Shown: positions 34,401-44,195 of the stretch, one piece after another
Position numbering within the stretch: the stretch's first letter is position 1
How the letters are laid out: each line of letters begins with the position of its first letter
From: Posidonia oceanica
Lineage: Eukaryota; Streptophyta; Magnoliopsida; Alismatales; Posidoniaceae
Direction of reading: 5' to 3'
DNA length: 64,000 nt
NCBI GenBank assembly: GCA_037176725.1
Contig: JAZBRS010000029.1
Coordinates: forward strand, 45,952,001-46,016,000
Program-made: the position numbers and the translations under genes
The notes under the pieces: model-generated
What the model was told of the DNA's origin: nothing
What the model saw: only the letters and a program-made list of their open reading frames with translations
Database searches by the model: none

Positions 34401-37400
34401 ATTCCTGGCGGTCCGGTCTTGATAAGGCTTGTACTTGTCATTCCAGACCTCTTACGGGTCTAGTTAGGGCTTGCACCTATCATTCCTGGCGGCCGGTCTT
34501 GATTAGGCTTGTACTTATCATTCCCGTCCGTCTCTAGGTCGTGTTAGGGCTTGCACCTATCAATCCAGGCGGTCCGGTATTGATAAGGCTTGTACTTATC
34601 ATTCTCGACCTCTTCCGGCTCTTGTTTGGGCTTGCACCTATCATTCCTGGCAGTTCGGTCTTGATAGGGCTTGTACTTATCATTCCCGACCTCTTCCTTG
34701 TCATGTTAGGGCTCGCACCGATCATTCCTGGCGGACTGGTCTTGATAAGGCTTGTACTTATCGTTCCCGACCTCTTCTGGGACTTGTTAGGGCTTGCACC
34801 TATCATTCCAGGCGGTCCGATCATGATAAGGCTTGTACTTATCATTCCTGACCTCTTCTGGGTCTTGTTTATGAATGCACCTAACATTCCAGGCGGTCCG
34901 GTCTTGAAAAGGCTTGCAATTATCATTCCTGACCTCTTACGGGTCTTGTTTGGGCTTGCACCTATCATTCCTGGTGGTCTGGTCTTGATAAGGCTCGTAC
35001 TAATCAATCCTGACCACTTCTAGGTCTTGTAAAGGCTTTGCACCGATCATTCCTGGCAGTCCGGTCTTGATATGGCTTGTACTTATCATTCCTGACCTCT
35101 TCCAGGCCTTGCTAGGGCTTGCACCGATCATTCCTGACGGTCTGGACTTGATAAGGCTTGTACTAATCATTACTGACCACTTCCGGGTCTTGTTAGGGCT
35201 TCGCACCAATCATTCCTGGCGGTTAGGTCTAGATAAGGCTAGTACTGATCTTTCCTAACCACTTTGGGTCTTGTTAGGGCTTGCACCTATCATTCCGGGC
35301 GGTCCGGTCGTGATATGGCTTGTACTGATCATTCCCGACCACTTCCATGACTTGTTCGGGCTTGCACCAATCATTCCAGGAGGTCCGGTCTTGATAAGGC
35401 CTGTACTTTTCATTCCTGACCTCTACCGAGTCTTGTTAGGGCTTCCACCAATCATTCCTGGCGATCCGGTCATGATAAGGCTTGCAGCTATCATTCCTGG
35501 CAGTTCGGTCCTGATGAGGCTTCTACATGTAATTTCTGTCCTCTTCCGGGTCTTGTTAGGGCTTTGCACCTATCATCCCTAGCAGTTCGGTCTTGATAAG
35601 GCTTCTACTTATCATTCCTGACCACTTCCGGGTCTTGTTGGGGCTCGCACCTATCATTCCTGGCGGTCCGGTCTTGATAAGGCTAGTACTTATCATTTCT
35701 GACCTCTTCCAGGTCTTGTTAGGGCATTGCACCTATCATTCCTGGCGGTTCGGTCTTGATAAGGCGTGTACTTATCATTCCTGACAACTTCCGGGTCTTG
35801 TTTGGGCTTGCACCTATCCTTCCTGGCGGTCCGGTCTTGATGAGGCTATTACTTATCATTCCCGACCTCTTCCGGGTCTTGTTTGGCCTTGCACCTATCA
35901 TTCCTGACGGTCCGGTCTTGATATGGCTTGCACTTAACATTCCTGACCTCTTCTGGGTCTTGTTAGGGCTTGCACCTATCATTCCAAGCGGTCCGGTCTT
36001 GATAAGGCTTGTACTAATCATTCCTGACCACTTCCTGGTCTTGTTAGGGCTTCGCACTGATCATTCCAAGCAGTCCGGTCTTGATAAGGCTTGTACTTAT
36101 CATTCCTGACCTCTTCCGGGTCTTGCAAGGGCCTGCACCAATCATTCCTGGCGGTCCGGTCTTGATAAGGCTTGTACTAATCATTACTGACCACTTCCGG
36201 GTCTTGTTAGGTCTTGCACCTATCATTCCTGGTGGTCCGGCCTTGATAAGGCTTGTACTTATCGTTCCTGACCTCTTCCGGGTCTTGTTAGGGCTTGCAC
36301 CTATCATTCCTGGCGGTCCGGTCTTGATAAGGCTTGTACTGATCAATCTCGACCTCTTCCGGGTCTTGTTAGGGCGTGCACCTATCATTCCAGGCGGTCC
36401 GTTCGTGATAAGGCATGTACTTATCACTCTTGACCTCTTCCGGGTCTTGTTAGGGCTTGCAACTATCATTCCTGCCAGTCTGGTCTTGATAAGGCTTGTA
36501 CTTATCATTCCTAACCTCTTCTGGGTCTTGTTAGGGCTTGCACCTATCATTCTTGGCGGTTCGGTCATGATGAGGCTTGTACTTGTCACTCCCGAACTCT
36601 TCCGGGTCTTGTTAGGGCTTTCCACCTGTCATTCCTAGTGGTTCGGTCTTGATATGGCTTGTACTTATCATTCCTGACCACTTCCGAGTCTTGTTAGGGC
36701 TGGCACCTATCATTCCTAGCTTTCCAGTCTTGTTAAGGCTCTTACTTATCATTCCTGACCTTTGCTGGGTATTGTTAGGGCATTGCACCAATCATTCCTG
36801 GCGGTCCTGTCTTGATAAGCCTTGTACTTATCATTCCTGACCTCTTCCGGGTCTTGCTAGGGCTAGCACCTATCATTCCCGGCAGTCCGGTCTTGATAAG
36901 GCTTGAACATATCAATACTGACCACTTCCGGGTCTTGTTAGGGCTTTGCACATTTCATTCCTGGCAGTTTGGTCTTGATATGGCTTGTACTTATCATTCC
37001 TGATCACTTCCGGGTCTTGTTGGTGCTTGCACCTATCATTCCTGGCGGTCCGGTCTTGATAAGGCAATTACTTCTCATTCCAGACATCTTATGGGTCATA
37101 TTAGGGCATTGCACCAATCATTCCAGGCGGTCCGGTCTTGGTTAGACTTGTACTTATCATTCCTAACATCTTCCTGGTCTTGGTTGGGCTTGCACCTATC
37201 ATTCCAGGCATTCCGGTCATGATAAGGCTTGTACTAATCATTCCTGACCACTTCCGGGTCTTGTTAGGGCTTGCACCTATCATTCCTGGCGGTTCGGTCT
37301 TGATAAGGCTTGTACTTATCATTCCTGACCTCTTCCGGGTCTTGCTAGGGCTTGCACCTATCATTCCTGGCGGTCCAGTCTTGATAAGGCTTGTACTTAT

Positions 37401-37440
37401 CATTCCTGACCTCTTTCGGGTCGTGTTAGGGCTTGCACCT
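31420..37440. repeat. Higher-order repeat copy 3, truncated, one monomer shorter
   Basis: From about 31811 onward the offset to copy 2 is 6614 rather than 6695, exactly one 81-bp monomer less; the missing monomer corresponds to about 25115-25195. Homology to copy 2 stops near 37440, before the LTR of element R. Confidence 0.8.
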
Positions 37441-38197
37441 ATCATTCCTGGCGGTCCGGTCTTTATAAGGCTAGTACTTATCATTCTGACCTCTTCCGGG
37501 TCATGTTTGGGCTTGCACCTGTCATTCCTGGTTGTCCGGTCTTGATAAGGCTTGTACTTATCATTCCAGACCTCTTCTAGGTCTTGTTAGGGCTTGCACC
37601 TATCATTCCTGGTGGTCCGATCTTGATTAGGCTGGTACTTATCATTCCTGACCTCTTCTGGGTCATGTTAGGGCTTGCACCTATCATTCCTGGCGGTCCG
37701 GTCATGATAAGGCTTGTACTTATCATTCCTGACCTCTTCCAGGTCTTGTTAGCACTTGCACCTATCATTCTTGGCGGTCCGGCCTTGATAATGCTTGTAC
37801 TTTTCATTCCTGACCTCTTCTTGGTCTTGTTAGGACTTGCACCTATCATTCCTGGAGGTCTGGTCTTGATAAGGCTTGTACTTATCATTCCTGACCTCTT
37901 CCGGGTCTTGTTAGGGCTTCAACCTATCATTCCTAGCGGTCCGGTCTTGATAAGGCTTGTACTTATCATTCCTGACCTCTTCCTGGTCTTGTTAGGGCTT
38001 GCACCTTTCATTCCTAGCGGTTCGTTCTTGAATTGGCTCGTACTAATCATTTCTGACCTCTTCCGGGTCTTGTTAGGGCTTGCACCTATCATTCTTGATG
38101 GTCTGGTCTTGATAAGGCTCGTACTTATCATTCCTGACCTCTTCTGGGTCTTGTTAGGGCTTGCACCTTTCATTCCTGGCGGTCCGGTCTTGGTTAG
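37441..38197. repeat. Non-higher-order satellite tail next to element R
   Basis: About nine 81-bp monomers that do not follow the copy 2 order and sit closer to a common consensus. A single-base deletion ('atcattctgacc') near 37485 shifts the frame. The last monomer is cut at 'cggtcttggttag' by the LTR terminus. Confidence 0.65.
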
Positions 38198-40147
38198 TGT
38201 TGACACCCCATTTTGACAGGCTTGAATCTAATGGAATCTTCTGGTGACTTCTAGATCCAAACCTAGGTCGAAACTACACAATCCTCTTCATCCTACCCTT
38301 CGAAACAAGCCTAAACTTGACATAGGATTACACCCCTTTCCCTAACCCAAAACTTAGCCAAAAATTATAGGAAAACCCACCATTCCCAACTTAGCAAACC
38401 TACCCAAACCCCTAGAAATTCTCAACCCAAAACCACTCCCAAAAATCCTAGAAAATCTTAGTAAAACTCCACTATTTCCACACCTCAAAACCCTTCCAAA
38501 ACTTTCTCAAAACCAAACCAAAACCCTAGGACCAACATTAAAGACCCTAGGCTACACATTCCCCAATTTTCACACCTTTTCAAAACCCCTAAACCCTCCA
38601 TTCACCTAAATTATCCTTTTCTCTCTCCTAGATTATTCTTTTCTCTCTCCTCTCTCTCTCTTGATTATCCTCCTTCTTTTCAACCCCTTCTCTCCTTTTT
38701 TCTTGCCTGGCAGTGAGCCCCCCTTGTGCTCCTATCTCTTCTCAATCTTATTCTTATTTTTAGCTTATTTTTAGCATTTCCTTTGATTTTCAAAAAATTA
38801 TTTTCTTTCAGCTCCTCTCTTTCCTCTTTATACCTTCATTTCTCCCTTTTCCTCTTCCTTCTAATTCTCTTTTCCTTTTCTTACCAAATCCTTAAAAAAC
38901 ACTTAAAAACTTTCAAAAACTCTAAAACAAAAGGAAAGCAAACTAAAACCCTAAAATAAATAATTAAAAATCTAAGCAAACAATTAAAACACAAAAGCCC
39001 AACTAAATCTAACTAAAATGGAAAACTCAGAGTGCAACTTAAAAATGCAAAACAAACAAAAACAAAATGCTGTAAAATCAAGAAGAAAATAAAATGTAAC
39101 CAAAACAAACAAAAGTAAAAACCCTACTAAAAAAAGTAATAAAAAACAATTCCTAAAAGGAAAAGAAAACAATTAAAGAAAAAACAAACACTAAGACAAT
39201 CACTTAAGGAAAAGAGAAACCTAACTTAACAACCCTCAAAAGAACAATTCAAAAACCTAACTAAAAGGGAAAAACAAACAATCAAAATTTAAAAACACTT
39301 AATTAAGAACTTAACAAGAAAACTTAACTAAAAAAATATATATAATATTAAAAGAACTTAACAAACAAAAATCAAAAGCAAATCAAAAAGACTTAAGGAA
39401 AAAAAAAGACTAAAATCAAAAATCTAAAACTCACTCTAATTAATCTAAAAACAAACTTTAAAAATCCTAATTAACATCCCAAGTACATAATAAGAAAAAC
39501 ATAATTAAAAAACAACTTAAGAGACTTAACAAACATTTAATCAAAATCAAAAACAAATCAAAAGCAAAGAAAACCCTAAAAACCCTAACCAAAACTAAAA
39601 CCCCTTTAAACCTAATTAACCAACCAAAAACAATCATTAAAAAGCTTAATCAAAGTCCTAATTTAAAACATAATCACTCTAAAAACTTTTTCTATTTTTA
39701 TTTTATTTTTATCAATTTTATTTCTTTCTTCTTTCTCTTCCTCTTCCCTTTCCTTCCTTTCCTCCTTTCTTTCTTTTTTTTTTTTTCTTTCTTCTCCTGC
39801 TGGGCCCAGTCTGGCCATTTTCCCCCTCCATCCTTCTTTTCTTTCTTTCTTTTTTCTTTTCTTTCGTGCGGCCCGGCCCGCAGCCTTCAGCCCCCTCCTT
39901 CCTTCTCCTTCTTCTTCTCCCACAGTCCTCCCTCTCCTGCGCCACCAGTCTCCCTCCACCTCCTTCAAATTCAATTTCTTCTCCCTCCCGATCACCATCA
40001 GCACCAGTCCACCTCCCTCCTCTCTCGTGTCTCAGTGACTTCTCCGGGGGCATTAATTGCCCGTCGCCTCCGACCGCTCCTCTCCCATCAGCAGCTGCAG
40101 CCCGCGCCGGTGGATTTGAATCCAGCCCACGCTTCTCCTCCTAGCAG

Positions 40148-40160
40148 CTGCTTAAAAAGC
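40148..40160 (+). promoter_or_regulatory. Possible TATA-like element of the LTR promoter
   Basis: GCTTAAAAAGCC occurs at the junction between the pyrimidine/GC-rich zone and a GAGAGAGAGTAAGAGAATCC stretch, as in a TATA box about 30 bases before a transcription start. It is kept in the 3' LTR near 59965, but the aligned part of element L's LTR is diverged and lacks it. If correct, R and U5 together span about 4 kb. Weak. Confidence 0.25.
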
Positions 40161-40944
40161 CTCAGACTTCATCTCCTTCCTCCGCTTTTTGTCGTCGAGA
40201 GAGAGTAAGAGAATCCAGAGCATCCAGCATCCGAATCCCCTCCTTCTTCCACTGGAAATCCGAGCATCTTCCTCCTCTTTTCTTCCACCCAAGCCAGAGC
40301 ACCCAACACCCAACAAATCACCCTCAATTCCTCCCCCAATCTCACCCAGACAACTAGCTTCACAACCCCTCAATCCACGATCCAAAACACCCTGAAACCA
40401 CCCCCCAACACCACCTGATACAACTCAGCAACCCAACACTCCATCCTCCAAAAATTCCCGACACTGCAACCCACAGAACCCCTCCAAACTTCACCCAGAA
40501 ACTCGCCTGAACACCACCATCAAAACCCACTTGAGCTTCAGCTCCAAGCCTCACCACAGCACCAGCCCTCCACTACAAACAGCTGCATCACTTTCTGTCC
40601 AAAAATCCCTCCATCAGCAAACTCCCGAACCAGCCCTCTACAGACCAACTTAAACCCTCCTATACCATCACCAACCCTCCAGAAGTCCGCCGGTGCCCTC
40701 TATTTGGTCCCGAGAGCAGAGAACAGTTCCCCCCACCTCAGACGACCAGCAGTCGACCCACTAAAGCGAAACCTTCCTCCGGCCATCAGAGCTTCGCTCC
40801 AAGCATCCAGCAAGCTCCGAAGGACTGCGTGGAGTCGATCCAAGCGCCCGCGAGCCGCCGACGACGCCTGCACCAGCCGGACGACCACCGCCGGTATCTG
40901 CAAAACCAGCCGACGTCGGGGGGACTACTCAGCCGCGGAAATAG

Positions 40945-42453
40945 GTAACTTTCTTCGTCCCTAGGCTAGTTCTTTCTCCCTCTTGCTTTTCCGGCCATTA
41001 GATTAGGCTTTCTCTCCCTCTGTGCCGGAGTCAATGCCGCGTCAACTTCTTCTTCTCCGGCGAGCTCTGAGCTCGGATCGCCACTCCAGCTGTAGAACTC
41101 CTCGCCGATCGTCGCCCGAGGTCCGCACGACCTCGAAGTGTACGCCGGTGCCTTCAGATCGCGTCGACGTCGCGTTGATCGCCCAGACTGCCTCTGAGCA
41201 GGTCTGCGACGCTCCGACGTCTTCTCTGGCCTACTCCAGGTACTGTCGCGGCTCGCCGAACGTCGTCCGAGCTCCGTCTGCCTCCGGAGAGCATCGCCGA
41301 CCAGTCAGTGCCTCACCAACAGCCCCCTCCCGCCGGTCATGGCCACTGGTAGCAGTTGCTACAGTGCCATGGCCGCTGCAACTTTCACTGTTCCTTTATT
41401 TTTTCTTTACCATGGTATTTTGTTGATAAATTGCATATCTGCCTTGCTTTTTTAACTTATTGCATTCTGGTCCTGCCTCTGTTTAAAGTTCATTTAATTT
41501 CGCATTAAAATCTTATGATGTTGCATGAAAAACTTAAAAAATCGAATAATTGCATGTTAGTCGTTCTGCAGTATTTCTCTTCAGTGTTTTTTTAAGTTCC
41601 AGTCCTCTAGTTCTTTATTATTGCATGTTAGTCCTCCAGTTGATAATCTGATTTAATGCTCTAATTTTACCTTGATAAATTGCATTTCTGGTCCCTGTTA
41701 TTTTTCTTATTTACAGTTTAGTCCTCTGTTCTGTTAACTTAGGTTTTTATTTTTCAATTTATCTTACTGCATTGCATCATTTCCCTCATATTTTCTGATT
41801 TTTGCATATAGGTCCCTCATTAATGCACAGCATACATTTAAATGCATATTTTGCTTATAAAATTGCATTTTTGACCCTGCATGATTTAAAAATTGCATAT
41901 AGGTCCTCTGCTGTCATTTAAGTGCATATTTTACTTATAAAATTGCATTTTTGACCCTATATGTTTTAAAAATTGCATATAGGTACTCTGCATGCTTACA
42001 AAAATCATTTAAATGCATATTTTGCTTATAAAATTGCATTTCAGACACTACATCTTTGAAAAATTGCGTATAGGTCCCCTGTTTGCATTCCCAGACCACT
42101 AAGACCACTATTTTGCTTGCAAAATTGCATTTTAGGCCCTGTTGATTTCAAAATTGCATGCCAATCTCCCATATGATTTCAAAACTTGTCCTGATGCATG
42201 TTTACCTTGAAAAATTGCATTTTGAACCCTGTATTTTGCAAAATTGCACTCAGACCCCCCAGTTTTCAAAAACTTTGCATAAAAGCCCCAAACTTTTCAA
42301 GATCCTTGCATTTAGACTCCCATTTTTTCAAAAATTGCATATAAGGTCCCAGTTTTCTGAAATATCATCCCTAGGTCTTTTCTTGCATTCTGCATGCATT
42401 GCACTCATGCATTCTTGCATTTGGCATTCCTGCACACACTTAAGCATTCTTAG
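40945..42453 (+). other. Candidate intron 1 in 5' LTR of element R (1509 bp)
   Basis: The donor is GGAAATAG|GTAACTTTC and the acceptor is GCATTCTTAG|CTCCC. The 3' LTR has the same sites at 60758 and 62266 (also 1509 bp), and element L has equivalents (1512 bp). Most of the interval is T-rich and TGCAT-rich, as plant introns often are. A GC-rich block at about 41020-41390 inside it is unlike an intron, so the donor may lie elsewhere. Confidence 0.3.
41740..42370 (+). repeat. Degenerate repeats around AAAATTGCAT in the LTR
   Basis: Units of about 80-95 bp repeat the order CTTATAAAATTGCATTTT, a GACCCT-type motif, then AAAATTGCATATAGGTCC. The same composition is found in element L (about 7780-8800, minus strand) and the 3' LTR (61550-62180). 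The ..GCATATAG|GTCC part resembles a splice acceptor, repeated several times. Confidence 0.6.
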
Positions 42454-42669
42454 CTCCCATTTACATGGGAGGACCCGTTTTGCACACCCCTAAGACCTCC
42501 TGTACACCTAGATCCATTCTTCTCCCCTGTTCTGGCCCCTCTGCCTTGAAGCTGGGAAATCTTCAGATCCGGCCGTTGGATCTTCTCAATCAAGCTACCT
42601 GGACGACCTCGGTAGAGCGCTCTTCAGCATGGACCAAGCAGATTTCAGATTAGGCTTCAGATTTCCAAG

Positions 42670-42995
42670 GTAAGTCCTCCTGAACCCTTGCACAGCATTC
42701 ATTTGCACACCATTCGCATTCCATGCATTGTTTTTACTTTCTGATTTCTCAAGCATGTAGAATAGGACTTCCTCTTCCTATTTATCAACTCTGCTTCCTC
42801 TTTTCACGTACTCCTAGTGCTTTGTGTTGCGTTTCCCTTGAATTTGCCACTAATTGCGACTTTCTTCCCCCTTTTACACGATCCGATCGCATCGCGAGCT
42901 CTTGGCAGCGTGCGAGACACATCGTGGGACATTTTGGTGGGAAACAATCACAAAACAGTGGTAATCCTTCCACTAACTTCCCTTCCCCTTTGTAG
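42670..42995 (+). other. Candidate intron 2 in 5' LTR of element R (326 bp)
   Basis: The donor is GATTTCCAAG|GTAAGTCC, a full consensus plant donor; the acceptor is CTTCCCCTTTGTAG|GTCTTC with a pyrimidine tract. The 3' LTR and element L copies have the same boundaries and exactly the same length. The interval is T-rich, and its 5' flank is a more GC-rich block. It would be removed from the untranslated leader upstream of the PBS; both LTRs retain it, so the RNA that was reverse-transcribed had not been spliced here. Confidence 0.55.
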
Positions 42996-43129
42996 GTCTT
43001 CACACCTACTTTGCGTGGTCTTTAAATGGCGCTCGTTCTCACACTTGCGCTGTTTACCTCTCCTTTGCTTCTCCTGCTCTCTTTCTTAGCATTTGCATCT
43101 ACATGGTTTTATCGATGCTTTATCTCGCT

Positions 43130-43412
43130 TGTTTTGGTACCATTTCGCGTGCCCATTCTGTTTTTGGCACTGTTTCACGTGCCTGCTCTATTTTTGGCAC
43201 CGTTTCGCGTGCCCGTTTTGTTTTTGGCACTGTTTCGCGTGCCCGCTCTAGTTTTGGCACCGTTTCGCGTGCCCGCTTTGTTTTTGGCACCATTTCACAT
43301 GCCCGCTATGTTTTTGGCACCGTTTCGCGTGCTCGCTTTGTTTTTTGGCACCGTTTCGCCTACCCGCTCTGTTTTTGGCGCCGTTTTGCGTGCCTGCTTT
43401 GATTTCTCGCAT
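43130..43412 (+). repeat. 30-bp minisatellite in 5' LTR of element R (9 copies)
   Basis: The units follow TTTTTGGCACCGTTTCGCGT plus GCCCGCTTTG with substitutions. I count nine units here and eleven in the 3' LTR. The period is a multiple of three, so 10-residue repeats (APFRVPALFL-like) appear in translation. The flanks are shared by both LTRs. Confidence 0.9.
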
Positions 43413-43810
43413 CGTTTTTGGTGCCACTCTGTCGTTTGCGTCATTTTGAGTGCCGATCTTGTTTTCTCGCACCGTTTTGTGCGTCGCTCTCGTTTCTCGC
43501 GTTGTTTCGTGCGTTTAATGCCGTTTCCTCTTGCATGTCGTCTGCATTGCTTGGTTTTATCGCTGTTTTGCTTTTCCGTCTGCATTTGCATATAGGGCAA
43601 TGATGCTTACTGCCTGGAGTTCTCACGAGCCAGGTTTCGCCCGGTTCGGAACACAGACAGCGCTGTTGAGCACTTAGACTGCACGTTTACTTTCCTGCAT
43701 TGCATCCCACCACTTAGAGCACACCTATGAGCATTTATTCAGGCATTCATTGGCATTTAGGCATTCAAACCTGCATTTCCCTGCGTATGCAAGCGTAAGT
43801 CTAGAAAGAC

Positions 43811-43880
43811 TGATTCTCGGGCGTGTCGTGGGTGCCTAACACCTTCCCCGCACGTAACATGAGTCCTTGCCCAGTCTTTT
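43811..43880 (+). promoter_or_regulatory. Conserved U5 block, 5' LTR of element R
   Basis: It contains GGGTGCCTAACACCTTCCCC followed by GCACGTAACATGAGTCC. It is conserved with element L (6408-6470) and the 3' LTR. It resembles the conserved U5 motif seen in other Tat-lineage LTRs. Confidence 0.6.
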
Positions 43881-44177
43881 GGCCCGCAATGACCATATTT
43901 CCCTTATCCAAGGCATGAGTCATATCACTTGCATTGATTTGCATTTGTTTTCTTTCGCATTGCTTTGCATTGCACTCTTTGCTTGGTTTTGCGTGTTAAC
44001 TCATGCATTTCCCTGGTTTTCCTTGTCTCCCGATAATAGACACGGTAGCGACTCTGAATTGTCTTATATTCTTCTTTTCTTATCTTTTCTCCTCTGTTCT
44101 AAGTGTTTTCGAGTTGAGCCCTCCTCCTCGGACATAGCCGCTAATAGTAAACCTGATTCCGATTGGGATTACTACAG

Positions 44178-44195
44178 TGGCGACTCTGCTGGGGA
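44178..44195 (+). other. Primer-binding site, tRNA-Arg type
   Basis: TGGCGACTCTGCTGGGGA, separated by one base from the LTR end ACTACA (44176). It is complementary to the 3' end of plant tRNA-Arg with two mismatches in the middle and identical to the PBS of element L. It primes minus-strand DNA synthesis. Confidence 0.9.

Larger units (their letters stand above)
12163..38197. repeat. 81-bp satellite array (26.0 kb, about 320 monomers)
   Basis: A head-to-tail array with an 81-bp period (for example 20461-20541). Each monomer is an internal dimer: one half has GGCTTGTACTTATCATTCCTG, the other GGCTTGCACCTATCATTCCTG, and each half ends in a (C)CGGTCTTG or CGGGTCTTG motif; the halves are about 42 and 39 bp. 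Every monomer carries a dyad, TGATAAG-7 bases-CTTATCA. Because 81 is a multiple of 3, frames of up to about 210 codons stay open on both strands; these are not genes. The array starts and stops mid-monomer at the two LTR ends, so both elements lie inside or at the edge of a larger satellite block. Confidence 0.97.
38198..44176 (+). mobile_element. 5' LTR of element R (5979 bp)
   Basis: Begins TGTTGACACC and ends GGGATTACTACA, one base before the PBS. Zones: a C/A-rich U3 with AAACCCTAA-type teloboxes (38200-38720); a T/C-rich then strongly A-rich stretch (38720-39650); poly-pyrimidine (39660-39960); a GC-rich zone (39960-41390); a TGCAT-rich zone (41400-42453); an exon-like block with the GATCCGGCCGTTGGATCTTC stretch (42454-42669); candidate intron 2; a 30-bp minisatellite; and U5. 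The 3' LTR copy starts at 58004. Low-complexity frames in 39610-41430 are not credible proteins. Confidence 0.93.

Noticed and set aside
12163..38197. TTAGGG motifs in nearly every monomer, suggesting telomeric repeat
   Set aside because: The motif occurs once per 81 bp within GTTAGGGCTTGCACC; there is no TTTAGGG tandem run.
12266..38216. Dozens of open frames of 60-210 codons on both strands with 27-residue repeats
   Set aside because: They follow from the 81-bp period being a multiple of three; frames open on both strands at the same place and start and stop at random monomer variants. No start context, no domain.
39610..41430. Pro/Ser-rich and Arg-rich frames in the LTR (also 59474-60777 and 9350-10670)
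   Set aside because: Low-complexity translations of C/T-rich DNA inside an LTR; their presence in both LTRs reflects LTR identity, not coding constraint.
43026..43603. Frames of 99-189 codons with 10-residue repeats (also 62787-63468 and 6583-7105)
   Set aside because: Products of the 30-bp minisatellite, open on both strands and in several frames.
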